From JBEINZ01 sp040377825 (GTDB lineage: Bacteria; Pseudomonadota; Alphaproteobacteria; Rhizobiales; Ancalomicrobiaceae): DNA of 33,540 bases. Positions within the stretch are counted from its first letter, which is position 1, and each line of letters begins with the position of its first letter. A model generated the notes under the pieces. The model ran no database searches and was not told the origin of the DNA. It was given only the letters and a program-made list of their open reading frames with translations. Positions 15,736 through 24,675 of this stretch are shown one piece after another. The stretch is from positions 1 through 33,540 of the forward strand of contig JBEINZ010000007.1 of NCBI GenBank assembly GCA_040377825.1, in the 5' to 3' direction. The position numbers and the translations under genes are program-made.

Positions 15736-17154
15736 ATGAAGATGCCTTCGACCATCGGCCCGGTGCATTTCGTGGGCATCGGCGGGATTGGGATGAGCGG
15801 CATCGCAGAGGTGCTGCATACGCTCGGCTTCCGCGTGCAGGGCTCCGATGTCGCCGACAATGCCAATGTGCAACGGCTCCGGGAGAAGGGTATTCCGGTC
15901 TCGGTCGGCCATGACGCGGCCAACCTTGGGGTCGCGCGCGTTGTCGTCGTATCTTCCGCCATCAAGCGCGACAATCCGGAACTGATCGCCGCCCGCACGC
16001 GCCTTTTGCCGGTCGTGCGCCGGGCGGAAATGCTGGCGGAACTCATGCGCTTCAAGTCGGCTATCGCGATCGGCGGAACGCACGGCAAGACCACGACAAC
16101 GTCGATGGTCGCCGCCCTGCTCGACGCCGGCGGGCTCGATCCGACCGTCATCAACGGCGGCATCATCAATGCCTACGGGACCAATGCACGCCTTGGCGGT
16201 GGACAGTGGATGGTCGTGGAATCCGACGAATCCGACGGCTCGTTCGTGAAGCTGCCGGCGGACGTGGTGGTCGTCACCAACATCGATCCCGAGCATCTCG
16301 ATCACTATGGCGACTTCGACAAGCTCCGCGCGGCCTTCCGCCAATTCGTCGAGAACGTGCCGTTCTACGGCTTCGCGGTCATGTGCCTTGATCACCCGGA
16401 GGTGCAGGCGCTGGTCGGGCGGATCGAGGATCGGCGGGTGGTAACCTACGGAACCAACCCGCAGGCGGACGTTCGCTATTCCGATGTCGTTTCCGAGGGC
16501 CGGGCGTCGCGCTTCAGCGTGACGATCCGCGACCGTGTCGCCGGCAGCGAGAAGACGATCCGGGACCTCGTCGTCAACATGCCGGGTATCCACAATGTCT
16601 CCAACGCGACCGCCGCGGTCGCCGTTGCCGATCAGCTTGGCATGGCGGCGGCGGCGATCCGAACGGGGCTCGCGGGCTTTGCCGGAGTGAAGCGACGCTT
16701 CACGCTGACCGGCGAGTGGAACGGCATGCAGATCTTCGATGATTACGGCCACCATCCGGTGGAGATCATGGCCGTCTTGAAAGCCGCGCGCGCGGCGGTC
16801 GATGCCGAGGGCAAGGGCGGCAAAGTCGTCGCGATCATGCAGCCGCATCGCTACAGCCGGCTATCCGCGCTGTTTGAGGAATTCTGTCAGGCCTTTAACG
16901 ATGCCGACGCGGTGATCGTTGCCGATGTCTATGCGGCCGGCGAAGCCGCGATCCCCGGCATGAGCCGCGACGGGCTGGTCGGCGGCTTGCGCGCGCGCGG
17001 GCATCGCAACGTTGTGCCGCTTGAGACGCCGGACCAAATCCCCGGGATCGTGAAGGCGCTGGCGTCGCCCGGCGACTATGTCGTCTTCCTCGGCGCCGGC
17101 AACATCACGCAATGGGCTTACGCCCTTCCCAAGCAGCTCTCGGCCGAGGTTTGA
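15736..17154 (+). CDS. murC: UDP-N-acetylmuramate:L-alanine ligase MurC
   Basis: A 472-residue cytoplasmic ligase adding the first stem residue, L-Ala. The start at ATG 15736 follows AAGGAAGGAAA (15719-15729) at ideal spacing. A GTG at 15703 in the same frame would add 11 unsupported residues. The N-terminal motif HFVGIGGIGMSGIAE (11-25) binds UDP-MurNAc, and the P-loop GGTHGKTTTT is at 113-122. VVESDESDGSF, NIDPEHLDHYG and DDYGHHPVEI follow as expected. Confidence 0.97.
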   Translation: MKMPSTIGPVHFVGIGGIGMSGIAEVLHTLGFRVQGSDVADNANVQRLREKGIPVSVGHDAANLGVARVVVVSSAIKRDNPELIAARTRLLPVVRRAEMLAELMRFKSAIAIGGTHGKTTTTSMVAALLDAGGLDPTVINGGIINAYGTNARLGGGQWMVVESDESDGSFVKLPADVVVVTNIDPEHLDHYGDFDKLRAAFRQFVENVPFYGFAVMCLDHPEVQALVGRIEDRRVVTYGTNPQADVRYSDVVSEGRASRFSVTIRDRVAGSEKTIRDLVVNMPGIHNVSNATAAVAVADQLGMAAAAIRTGLAGFAGVKRRFTLTGEWNGMQIFDDYGHHPVEIMAVLKAARAAVDAEGKGGKVVAIMQPHRYSRLSALFEEFCQAFNDADAVIVADVYAAGEAAIPGMSRDGLVGGLRARGHRNVVPLETPDQIPGIVKALASPGDYVVFLGAGNITQWAYALPKQLSAEV

Positions 17155-17176
17155 ACGCCGATCGGAGGGGGCGCCC

Positions 17177-18136
17177 ATGGGGTCCGGCATGACCGATCTC
17201 CTTTCCCGGCTCGACACGCGCGGCATCCGCGGCGCGCTGCAGTCTGGCTACGACTTGACCGATTTTACCTGGTTTCGGGTCGGTGGGCCGGCGGAATTGC
17301 TATTTCAGCCGGCCGACGAGGCGGATCTTGCGACATTCCTTCAGAGGTTGCCAGCTGACGTCCCGGTGACCGTCATCGGGCTTGGGTCGAACCTCCTGGT
17401 TCGTGAGGGCGGGATCCCGGGCGTGACGATCCGCTTGTCGGCGCGCGGGTTCGGGGGCGTGGAGCTCGTCGGCCCGGATATGCTGAGGGTCGGCGCTGCC
17501 GTCCCGGATAAGCGTCTTGCGGAAGCCGCGCTCGCGGCCGGGCTCGGCGGCTTTGCCTTTTACTTCGGAATACCCGGAGGGATCGGCGGCGCGCTGCGGA
17601 TGAATGCCGGGGCGAACGGCGGTGAGACCCGCGAGCGGGTCTTGGAGGTTCGCGCGGTCGACCGTGCCGGGACGATCATCACGCTGGCAAACGAAGACAT
17701 GGGCTACGCCTATCGCCACAGCGCGGTGGCGCCGGACCTGATCTTCACCTTCGCCCTCATGCGCGGCGAGCCCACCGACCCAACACAGATCCGCGCGGCT
17801 ATGGATGCCGTGACCGCCCATCGCGAGGCCGCGCAGCCGGTTCGCGCGCGCACCGGCGGTTCGACCTTCAAAAACCCGCCCGGCACGTCCGCCTGGAAGG
17901 AAATCGATAGGGCCGGCTGCCGCGGAATAGCCATCGGCGGCGCTCAAGTTTCCGAGAAACACTGCAACTTTCTCATCAATACGGGATCGGCAACCGCTTA
18001 CGACGTCGAATTGCTCGGCGAGACCGTGCGCGCGCGGGTGGAAGCGACGAGCGGGATCCGGCTGGAATGGGAGATCAAGCGGTTCGGCCGATTCGCGGCC
18101 GGTCGCGCGGTTGCCCCGTTCCTCACAGAGGGCTGA
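17177..18136 (+). CDS. murB: UDP-N-acetylenolpyruvoylglucosamine reductase MurB
   Basis: A 319-residue FAD enzyme that reduces the enolpyruvyl group with NADPH to give UDP-MurNAc. I chose ATG 17177 because GGAGGGGG precedes it by about five bases; frame-open sequence upstream overlaps murC and has no ribosome site. Motifs: FRVGGPAE, GLGSNLLVREGG (68-79), GIPGGIGGALRMNAGANG (131-148) for FAD, and GGSTFKNP with the proton-donor Ser229. The C-terminal LEWEIKRFG holds the conserved Glu. It lacks the extra insertion of type I enzymes, so it looks like type II. Confidence 0.96.
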   Translation: MGSGMTDLLSRLDTRGIRGALQSGYDLTDFTWFRVGGPAELLFQPADEADLATFLQRLPADVPVTVIGLGSNLLVREGGIPGVTIRLSARGFGGVELVGPDMLRVGAAVPDKRLAEAALAAGLGGFAFYFGIPGGIGGALRMNAGANGGETRERVLEVRAVDRAGTIITLANEDMGYAYRHSAVAPDLIFTFALMRGEPTDPTQIRAAMDAVTAHREAAQPVRARTGGSTFKNPPGTSAWKEIDRAGCRGIAIGGAQVSEKHCNFLINTGSATAYDVELLGETVRARVEATSGIRLEWEIKRFGRFAAGRAVAPFLTEG

Positions 18137-18152
18137 AGCCCAGGAGAAGACC

Positions 18153-19082
18153 ATGGCCGAATCGAAGCATGTGGCCGTCATGATGGGCGGCTGGGATCCC
18201 GAGCGGCCGGTCAGTTTGGCCTCCGGAAGCGCCGCTGCGGATGCATTGGAAACGCGCGGCTACCGAGTCACGCGGATCGATGTCGACCGTGACATCGTGA
18301 ACACACTGCAGGCATTGAAGCCCGATGTGGTCTTCAATGCGTTGCACGGACCCTTCGGCGAGGGGGGGACAATCCAGGCTCTGCTGGAAATGCTGCGTCT
18401 TCCCTACACCCATTCCGGCATGCTGGCCTCAGCGCTCGCGATGCAGAAGGACAAGGCTAAACTGGTCTTCCAAGCGGTCGGCCTGCCAATCGCAGATGGG
18501 CTCACGGTCTCGCGGTTTGCCGCCGCCGGCCAGCATTTGATGCCGCCGCCTTATGTGGTGAAACCGGTCGCGGAGGGGTCGTCCTTCGGCGTGGTCATTG
18601 TTAGGGAAGATCGCGCCCACCCTCCGCAGGAACTGACTCGGCATGACTGGCCCTATGGCGAAACCGTCCTGGTGGAGCGCTACGTGCCCGGACGCGAGCT
18701 CACCTGCGGTGTCATGGGCGATCGCGCGCTTGGTGTCATCGAGATCGTACCCAGGGGTGTGGCGTTCTATGACTACGACGCCAAGTATGTGCCCGGCGGT
18801 TCCGAGCACATTCTTCCGGCGCGGCTTAAACCAAATATTTACCATCAGGTCCAAATGTTGGCTCTGAAGGCGCATCGGGCGATCGGGTGTCGCGGCGTTT
18901 CTAGATCCGACTTTCGGTTCGATGACAAAGGCGACGGGGAGGGCGAAATCGTCCTGCTCGAGGTCAATACGCAACCGGGCATGACGGCAACGTCACTGGT
19001 GCCCGAGATGGCGGCTCACGAAGGGATGTCCTTCGCCGAGCTTGTCGCATGGATGGTGGAGGACGCGAGTTGCGAACGGTAG
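18153..19082 (+). CDS. ddl: D-alanine:D-alanine ligase Ddl
   Basis: A 309-residue ATP-grasp ligase that supplies D-Ala-D-Ala to MurF. The start at 18153 follows AGGAGAAG at good spacing, 16 bases after murB. The N-terminal motif is MMGGWDPERPVSLASG, where Trp replaces the common Ser; this variant is widespread in alphaproteobacteria. ATP-grasp signatures are PYVVKPVAEGSSFGV, LVERYVPGRELT, and the metal-binding LLEVNTQPGMT near the C-terminus. Its 3' end overlaps the start of ftsQ. Confidence 0.96.
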   Translation: MAESKHVAVMMGGWDPERPVSLASGSAAADALETRGYRVTRIDVDRDIVNTLQALKPDVVFNALHGPFGEGGTIQALLEMLRLPYTHSGMLASALAMQKDKAKLVFQAVGLPIADGLTVSRFAAAGQHLMPPPYVVKPVAEGSSFGVVIVREDRAHPPQELTRHDWPYGETVLVERYVPGRELTCGVMGDRALGVIEIVPRGVAFYDYDAKYVPGGSEHILPARLKPNIYHQVQMLALKAHRAIGCRGVSRSDFRFDDKGDGEGEIVLLEVNTQPGMTATSLVPEMAAHEGMSFAELVAWMVEDASCER

Positions 19083-19990
19083 GGGGGCATCGGCGGTCGA
19101 CCAGATCCGCGATCCCGCAAGCAGGCTCTTTCGAGAGCGGGCTGCGCAGGGGTCGGCTGGGTCGGCTGCTGCGCCGGACCTCCGCAGTCGGCCTCCGCTT
19201 CGGCCGCTTTGTCGCAACGATGAATGGCAAGGCCTGGGCGCTCGGATTTCTCGCCGCCACCATCGCCTATGGCATGGTTCTCGGCGGACAGGCCAATCTG
19301 TTCTTGAATGAAATGACCGGAGCACTCGGCTTTCGCGTGGCCCAAATCGAAATTCGCGGGCTCGCCGAATCTGATTCAACCGAGATTATCGACCGGATCG
19401 ACGTTGCCGCCAATCCGTCGTTGCTTCTGCTCGATGCTGATCGCGCCCGCGATCGGATCGCCGAGATCCCTTGGGTCTCCGACGTCTCCGTCAAGAAGCT
19501 CTACCCCTCGACGATCGTCGTATCCTTGACCGAGCGTCGGCCCTTCGCGCTTTGGCAAGGCGACGGCAAGATCAAGGTGATCGACAAGACTGGCGCCGTT
19601 ATGGCGGAGTATGTCGATGTCTCTCATGCCGGCCTTCCCTTGGTTGTCGGTGTCAGTGCCGACAAACGTGCCGCCGAAGCCGTGGCGCTCATGCAGTCGG
19701 TTCCGCAACTTCGTGCGAAACTGCGCGCGGCCGTGCTCGTCGCCGAGCGGCGTTGGAACTTGGTGACCGTCGACGGCGTGGAAATTCGCCTGCCAGAGTC
19801 CGATCCCGCATCCGCCCTTGCGCAGGTCGCGGCTCTGCAAGATCAGAAAAAACTGCTTGATCGGGACATTGAGGCGGTCGATATGCGCGCCCCCGATCGG
19901 ATGTATCTTAAGCTCACCGATGCCGCCGCCGCCGCGCGGCGGGATTTCTTGAAGTCGCGCGCGATCACGAAGCGGGGGGAGACGACATGA
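19070..19990 (+). CDS. ftsQ: Cell division protein FtsQ
   Basis: A bitopic divisome protein that scaffolds FtsL/FtsB. About 50 basic cytoplasmic residues precede one membrane segment (AWALGFLAATIAYGMVLGG, about 55-73). A POTRA domain follows (FRVAQIEIRGLAESDSTEII) and then the FtsQ domain with WVSDVSVKKLYPSTIVVSLTE split over about 130-150. Start choice: TTG 19070 is preceded by GGTGGAGGA (19055-19063) at six bases and overlaps ddl by 13. ATG 19049 is the upstream alternative (313 aa) but lacks a ribosome site. The stop overlaps the ftsA start (ATGA). Confidence 0.92.
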   Translation: MRTVGGHRRSTRSAIPQAGSFESGLRRGRLGRLLRRTSAVGLRFGRFVATMNGKAWALGFLAATIAYGMVLGGQANLFLNEMTGALGFRVAQIEIRGLAESDSTEIIDRIDVAANPSLLLLDADRARDRIAEIPWVSDVSVKKLYPSTIVVSLTERRPFALWQGDGKIKVIDKTGAVMAEYVDVSHAGLPLVVGVSADKRAAEAVALMQSVPQLRAKLRAAVLVAERRWNLVTVDGVEIRLPESDPASALAQVAALQDQKKLLDRDIEAVDMRAPDRMYLKLTDAAAAARRDFLKSRAITKRGETT

Positions 19991-21309
19991 ATCGTCCAAA
20001 TCCCGGCCATTTCGTTCCGCGCATGCGCCCTCTCTCGACGCGCCGTCCGACGATCGTCTCCGTGCTCGATGTTGGTACATCCAAGGTCGCCTGCCTGATC
20101 GCGCGGTTGACGCCGCGAATCACGGACAAGGTCCTGCCCGGCCGCACCCACGACATGCAGGTTCTCGGCTACGGCATGCAGCGGGCGCGCGGCATGAAGT
20201 CCGGCCATGTCGTCGATCTCGACGAGGCCGAGCAGTCGATCCGATTAGCGGTCGACGCGGCCGAACGGATGGCGGGCCTAACGATCGAGTCGCTGATTTT
20301 GAACCTCACCGGCGGGCGCCTGAAGAGCGAAATCTTCCGGGCGAGCGTCGAGGTCGCTGGTCTTGAAGTCGACGAGGCGGACATCCAGCGCGTGCTGGCG
20401 GCCGGCGGCAGTCATTCGATCACCGAGGATCGCTCGCTGCTGCATTCGCTGCCGATCGGCTACGCGCTCGACGGTTCGCGCGGGATCAAGGATCCCAAGG
20501 CCATGCTCGGCCGCAAGCTTTCGGTCGACATGCACGTCGTGACGGCCGAATCCGCGCCGATCCGCAATCTTGAGCTTTGCATCAATCGCTGCCATCTCGA
20601 GGTCGAGACCATGGTGGCGACGCCCTACGCGGCGGGACTCGCGACGCTTGTCGACGACGAGGCCGAACTCGGCGTCGCCTGCGTCGACTTGGGCGGCGGC
20701 ACGACGTCGATCGCGGTCTTCGCGGATGGCCAGTTCTGCCACGCCGACGCTATTGCGATCGGCGGCGGTCATGTCACCATGGATATCGCACGCGGGTTAT
20801 CGACTCGGTTGGCGGATGCCGAGCGCATCAAGACGTTGCACGGATCGGCGCTCGCAACGTCTTCCGACGACCACGAGATCGTCGGCGTGCCGGCGGTCGG
20901 CGAGGATAGCCACGACATCATCAACATTCCGCGCGGCTCGCTGACGCGGATTATCCGCCCGCGCATCGAAGAGATACTCGAACTTGTGCGAGATCGATTG
21001 GCTGCGTCCGGCTATGCCGGGCGGGTCGGCCGACGTGTCGTGTTGACCGGCGGAGCGAGCCAATTAACCGGCATCGTCGAAGTCGGGCGCAGGATTTTAG
21101 GCCGCAATGTGAGGCTCGGTCGCCCCTTGGGGATCGCCGGGCTGCCGCAAGCGGCCAAGGGGCCGGCCTTCGCGGCCGGCGTGGGTCTGCTGATCTATCC
21201 GCAAGTTGCTCAGATCGAGCAATTTGAAGCGAGATCGCGCCGCAATGCGCTGACCGGGACGGGCGGATACATTGCCCGGATGGGTCAGTGGCTGCGCGAC
21301 AGCTGGTAA
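19987..21309 (+). CDS. ftsA: Cell division protein FtsA
   Basis: A 440-residue actin-like ATPase that tethers FtsZ to the membrane and recruits later divisome proteins. VSVLDVGTSKVACLIARL (24-41) is the phosphate-1 motif. The SHS2/1C region follows, then CVDLGGGTTSIAVF with phosphate-2 Asp234, and VVLTGGASQLTG for adenosine binding. The last residues (ARMGQWLRDSW) form the expected amphipathic membrane-targeting helix. The start lies within the ftsQ stop and is preceded by GGGGGAGA. A 75-base gap separates it from ftsZ. Confidence 0.97.
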   Translation: MNRPNPGHFVPRMRPLSTRRPTIVSVLDVGTSKVACLIARLTPRITDKVLPGRTHDMQVLGYGMQRARGMKSGHVVDLDEAEQSIRLAVDAAERMAGLTIESLILNLTGGRLKSEIFRASVEVAGLEVDEADIQRVLAAGGSHSITEDRSLLHSLPIGYALDGSRGIKDPKAMLGRKLSVDMHVVTAESAPIRNLELCINRCHLEVETMVATPYAAGLATLVDDEAELGVACVDLGGGTTSIAVFADGQFCHADAIAIGGGHVTMDIARGLSTRLADAERIKTLHGSALATSSDDHEIVGVPAVGEDSHDIINIPRGSLTRIIRPRIEEILELVRDRLAASGYAGRVGRRVVLTGGASQLTGIVEVGRRILGRNVRLGRPLGIAGLPQAAKGPAFAAGVGLLIYPQVAQIEQFEARSRRNALTGTGGYIARMGQWLRDSW

Positions 21310-21384
21310 GGCCGGGTAACCGGAAACGAAACTAGGAAGGCGCCCGACGGCCGATGGGCGGGGCGGAAAAGAGGCGAGGGTGCC

Positions 21385-23163
21385 ATGACGTTGAATCTCC
21401 AGATGCCCGACATTCGGGAATTGCGGCCCCGGATTACTGTTTTCGGCTGCGGCGGCGCCGGCGGCAACGCCGTCAATAACATGATCCAGGCGGGCCTGCG
21501 CGGCGTCGACTTCGTCGTCGCCAATACAGACGCCCAGGCCCTCACCCTCACGAAATCCGAACGTGTTATCCAGATGGGTGTCGCCGTGACCGAAGGTCTC
21601 GGCGCGGGTTCGCAGCCCGAGGTCGGGCGCGCGGCAGCCGAGGAAGTGATCGACGAGATCACCGATCATCTGACGGGCGCCCACATGGTCTTCATCACCG
21701 CCGGCATGGGTGGCGGGACGGGCACGGGCGCAGCTCCCGTCGTGGCGCGCGCGGCTCGCGAACAGGGCATCCTCACGGTCGGCGTCGTCACCAAGCCGTT
21801 CCACTTCGAGGGCGCGCGCCGCATGCGCGTGGCCGAGGCGGGTATTCTGGAGCTTCAGAAGAGCGTCGATACCCTCATCGTCATCCCGAACCAGAACCTC
21901 TTCCGCATCGCGAACGAGCGCACCACCTTCGCCGACGCCTTCGCCATGGCCGATCAGGTGCTTTACTCGGGCGTCGCCTGCATCACCGATCTGATGGTCA
22001 AGGAAGGCCTGATCAATCTCGACTTCGCCGACGTCCGCTCGATCATGCGCGGCATGGGCAAGGCGATGATGGGTACCGGCGAATCAACCGGCGACAAGCG
22101 CGCCCTGCAGGCGGCCGAGGCCGCGATCGCCAATCCGCTGCTCGACGAGACATCGATGAAGGGCGCGCGCGGCGTGCTGATCTCGATCTCCGGCGGCAAG
22201 GATCTTACGCTGTTTGAGGTGGACGAGGCGGCCACGCGTATTCGCGAGGAAGTCGATCCCGATGCAAACATCATCCTTGGCGCGACCTTCGACGACAGCC
22301 TGGAAGGCATCGTCCGCGTATCGGTGGTGGCGACCGGCATTGATCAAGTGATCGCGGAGGAAACGCACCCGGTTGAAACGCGCGCGGCGGAAATAGCGAG
22401 TCGCTTCCGTGCGCAAGCCCAGTCCCGGCAGCCGATGGAGTTCCGTTCGGTACATCAGACTGTACAGGTCGGATTGCCTGCAGCTCGGGCCGATGAGCCG
22501 ATTCAGCCGCGCCGCGTCGAGATCGCGTCCCCCAATTCGGCCTATCACGACGCGGCTGCGGCGCGCATCGAACGCGAAATCGCGTTGCCGGAGCCGACGG
22601 TGTCGCAACAAGACCCGGCCGTCACGATCCAGCGCTACGAGCCGACGCCGCAACACTACGAGCAGTATGCCGACCCGATCCAGGAGATCGAGCAACCGCG
22701 TCCGGCCCGAATCGAGCAGCCGGTCGAGCGTCGCCCGTATATTCCGCCGGAGGCCGAACGGCCGGTTGATTCCCGCGCCAACCGGATGCCGCGTATCGAC
22801 GAGTTTCCTCCGATCGCTCAGCGCCAAATGGCTCCCGCGGAGCCGGCGGCGCACCATGAGGAAGAGCGTCGCCCCATGAGCCTGCTGAAGCGCATCGCGA
22901 GCGGATTTAGCCGTCGCGACGAAGAGGAAGATCATCACCAGCCGCAAGTGCCGGCCCAGCCGCAGCACGCGCCGCGCCAACAAGCAATGCCCCAGGCAGC
23001 GCAGGACTACAGCCGCCGTCCGGCTCGTCCGCCGCAAGCTGAACTGCCGCAGCGTCCCGCTGCTGGTCAGCTCGATCCGCATGGCCGCCCGGCGCCGCAA
23101 AATCGCCTCGTCGACGATGATCAGTTGGAGATTCCGGCATTCCTGCGGCGGCAGGCGACTTGA
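21385..23163 (+). CDS. ftsZ: Cell division protein FtsZ
   Basis: A 592-residue tubulin-like GTPase that builds the Z ring. The N-terminal GCGGAGGNAVNNM binds nucleotide and the tubulin signature GGGTGTG is at 109-115. The globular domain ends near residue 320. A disordered linker of about 250 residues follows, rich in Pro, Gln, Arg, Glu and Ala, ending in the conserved C-terminal peptide LEIPAFLRRQAT that binds FtsA and other partners. Such a long linker is typical of Caulobacter and Rhizobiales-type FtsZ. The start is preceded by GAGGCGAGGG. A hairpin follows about 33 bases after the stop. Confidence 0.98.
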   Translation: MTLNLQMPDIRELRPRITVFGCGGAGGNAVNNMIQAGLRGVDFVVANTDAQALTLTKSERVIQMGVAVTEGLGAGSQPEVGRAAAEEVIDEITDHLTGAHMVFITAGMGGGTGTGAAPVVARAAREQGILTVGVVTKPFHFEGARRMRVAEAGILELQKSVDTLIVIPNQNLFRIANERTTFADAFAMADQVLYSGVACITDLMVKEGLINLDFADVRSIMRGMGKAMMGTGESTGDKRALQAAEAAIANPLLDETSMKGARGVLISISGGKDLTLFEVDEAATRIREEVDPDANIILGATFDDSLEGIVRVSVVATGIDQVIAEETHPVETRAAEIASRFRAQAQSRQPMEFRSVHQTVQVGLPAARADEPIQPRRVEIASPNSAYHDAAAARIEREIALPEPTVSQQDPAVTIQRYEPTPQHYEQYADPIQEIEQPRPARIEQPVERRPYIPPEAERPVDSRANRMPRIDEFPPIAQRQMAPAEPAAHHEEERRPMSLLKRIASGFSRRDEEEDHHQPQVPAQPQHAPRQQAMPQAAQDYSRRPARPPQAELPQRPAAGQLDPHGRPAPQNRLVDDDQLEIPAFLRRQAT

Positions 23164-23196
23164 GCCGCAATCATGCTCCCAGGTCGCTAGATCGCG

Positions 23197-23222
23197 GGGC
23201 CTGATGCTTAGGCGTCAGGCCC
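23197..23222 (+). terminator. Candidate terminator or processing hairpin after ftsZ
   Basis: GGGCCTGATGC (23197-23207), loop TTAG, GCGTCAGGCCC (23212-23222): an 11-bp stem with one G-U pair and a tetraloop. It is placed where the dcw operon would end before lpxC. No T-run follows directly; the nearest AT-rich patch starts about 20 bases later. So Rho-independent termination is only possible, and a 3'-end stabilising role is equally plausible. Confidence 0.5.
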
Positions 23223-23313
23223 TGAAGAATCAGAAACGCATGCTGAATTTTATATAGTCGTCAACGGTTTCTTACGATTTCATACTGGTAACATTGTGTA
23301 ACCAAGCGTGATT

Positions 23314-23341
23314 TTGTTATCGCGTGGAGCGTCGGTAATTT
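23314..23341 (+). promoter_or_regulatory. Candidate promoter upstream of lpxC
   Basis: TTGTTA (23314-23319) and TAATTT (23336-23341) are separated by 16 bases inside an AT-rich stretch (about 23240-23345) that contrasts with the flanking GC-rich coding sequence. It would leave a leader of about 105 bases. A near-perfect dyad, GGTAACA-TTG-TGTAACC (23287-23303), lies just upstream and might be an operator. Both calls rest on pattern alone. Confidence 0.35.
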
Positions 23342-23454
23342 AATCCTCGTCAGGTCGGGGGCCAGCGCTTCGCAAATCATCCTCTCGGAGATTGTGGCGA
23401 GACATTGTCCCTCGATGATCAGAGATCCGTCGGCGCGGCCGAGGGTCCAATCGG

Positions 23455-24417
23455 ATGGGGCGCATGGCTCGAAACGGGGCTTTCTCGCAGTCGACAATCG
23501 GTGGTTCGGTTCGCCTTGTCGGCATCGGCGTCCATAGTGGAGAGCGGATCGCGCTCACGCTTCACCCCGCGGACCCCGATACTGGCATCGTTTTCCTCCG
23601 CCCCGAGGCGAATGGCGGGCGCGACGTTGAGATCCGCGCCGAATGGACCAATGTTTCCGCGACCGAGCTTTGCACCGTAATCGGTGACCCGAACCGGGCG
23701 ACGGTTGCGACCATCGAGCATCTGATGGCGGCTTTACGCGGTCTTTCCATCGACAACGTTCTCGTTGAGGTCGATAGCGGTGAAGTTCCGGTTATGGACG
23801 GAAGCTCCGGTGAATTTGTGGAAGCAATCGAGAGCGTCGGGATCGTTCAGCAATCCGCTCGCCGTCGCTTCATCAAGGTCTTGAAGCCGATCCGGGTCGA
23901 GCACGGTGCCGGGTTTGCGGAGCTTCGGCCGTATGATGGCTCGCGCTACGAAGTGACGATTGATTTTCCCTCCAGCCTGATCGGTCGCCAGACCTTCGCG
24001 ATCGATCTCACGCCGCAAGCCTTTCGTCGGCAGATTGCGCGGGCGCGGACGTTCGGGTTCGTGCGCGATCTGGAAAAACTGCTGCCGCTCGGTCTGTGCC
24101 GGGGTTCGTCCTTGGAGAATTCGATCGCGATCAAGGACGACCGCGTGCTCAATCCCGAGGGTCTACGGTATGTCGACGAGTTTGTTCGGCATAAGACGCT
24201 TGATGCGGTTGGCGATCTTGCCCTTGCCGGCGCACCGATCATGGGCCTTTATCGGTCTTATCGCGGCGGTCATCGCATGAATTTTCAGGCCCTTCAGGCG
24301 CTGCTGTCCGATGTGACGGCGTGGACATTTGTGGAAGCAGGGGCTCGCCGCGAATCTTCGGTCGCGGAGATCGGCACCGGTATGGTGGCGCCCGCCTATG
24401 GCCCTTGCGTTCGTTAA
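23455..24417 (+). CDS. lpxC: UDP-3-O-acyl-N-acetylglucosamine deacetylase LpxC
   Basis: A 320-residue zinc enzyme catalysing the committed step of lipid A synthesis in the cytoplasm. The zinc ligands are visible as H89 in TIEHLMAALRGL, and H246 and D250 in HKTLDAVGDLAL. VPVMDGSSGEFV and GLCRGSSLENSI also fit the family. ATG 23455 follows GAGG by about ten bases; ATG 23464 is a possible shorter start. Position after ftsZ is common in proteobacteria. The gap of 291 bases with hairpin and promoter-like sequence suggests it has its own transcript. Confidence 0.96.
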   Translation: MGRMARNGAFSQSTIGGSVRLVGIGVHSGERIALTLHPADPDTGIVFLRPEANGGRDVEIRAEWTNVSATELCTVIGDPNRATVATIEHLMAALRGLSIDNVLVEVDSGEVPVMDGSSGEFVEAIESVGIVQQSARRRFIKVLKPIRVEHGAGFAELRPYDGSRYEVTIDFPSSLIGRQTFAIDLTPQAFRRQIARARTFGFVRDLEKLLPLGLCRGSSLENSIAIKDDRVLNPEGLRYVDEFVRHKTLDAVGDLALAGAPIMGLYRSYRGGHRMNFQALQALLSDVTAWTFVEAGARRESSVAEIGTGMVAPAYGPCVR

Positions 24418-24604
24418 TCCGGCATTTTTTCTGAATTACCTAAGACTTTCGAGCGCTAGGCGCGGCGGCGTGCTCGTGGCTTGGCCGCCATAGTCAGCTT
24501 CAGAGACGCTCACAAGAGTGTTGCCGCCACAAATTCGGACGATTGTGCTACGAAGTACATCGTCGAGTGTTTGCGGGCTTATAGGTCGCGATCAGTCAAG
24601 CGGG

Positions 24605-24633
24605 TCGAGGCTGTTTTCATCCTCGGATAAGAT
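24605..24633 (+). promoter_or_regulatory. Candidate promoter upstream of bamD
   Basis: TCGAGG (24605-24610) and TAAGAT (24628-24633) are 17 bases apart, and the implied start near 24640 gives a leader of about 36 bases. The -10 is good and the -35 is weak. The rest of the 258-base gap between lpxC and bamD shows a T-rich patch (ATTTTTT at about 24424) just after the lpxC stop and nothing else that I can name. Confidence 0.3.
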
Positions 24634-24675
24634 GAGCTAGAACGGATCGTCCCTGCTTCGAGAGGGCGCTCCAGC

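Noticed and set aside
15562..16848. 428-residue open frame antisense to murC
   Set aside because: Same cause as the murE shadow: His/Asp/Arg-rich composition, no domain, and full overlap with a conserved gene.
18180..18212. Ddl motif GGWDPER in place of GGxSxER
   Set aside because: Trp at this position is a usual alphaproteobacterial form, and all ATP-grasp residues downstream look intact.
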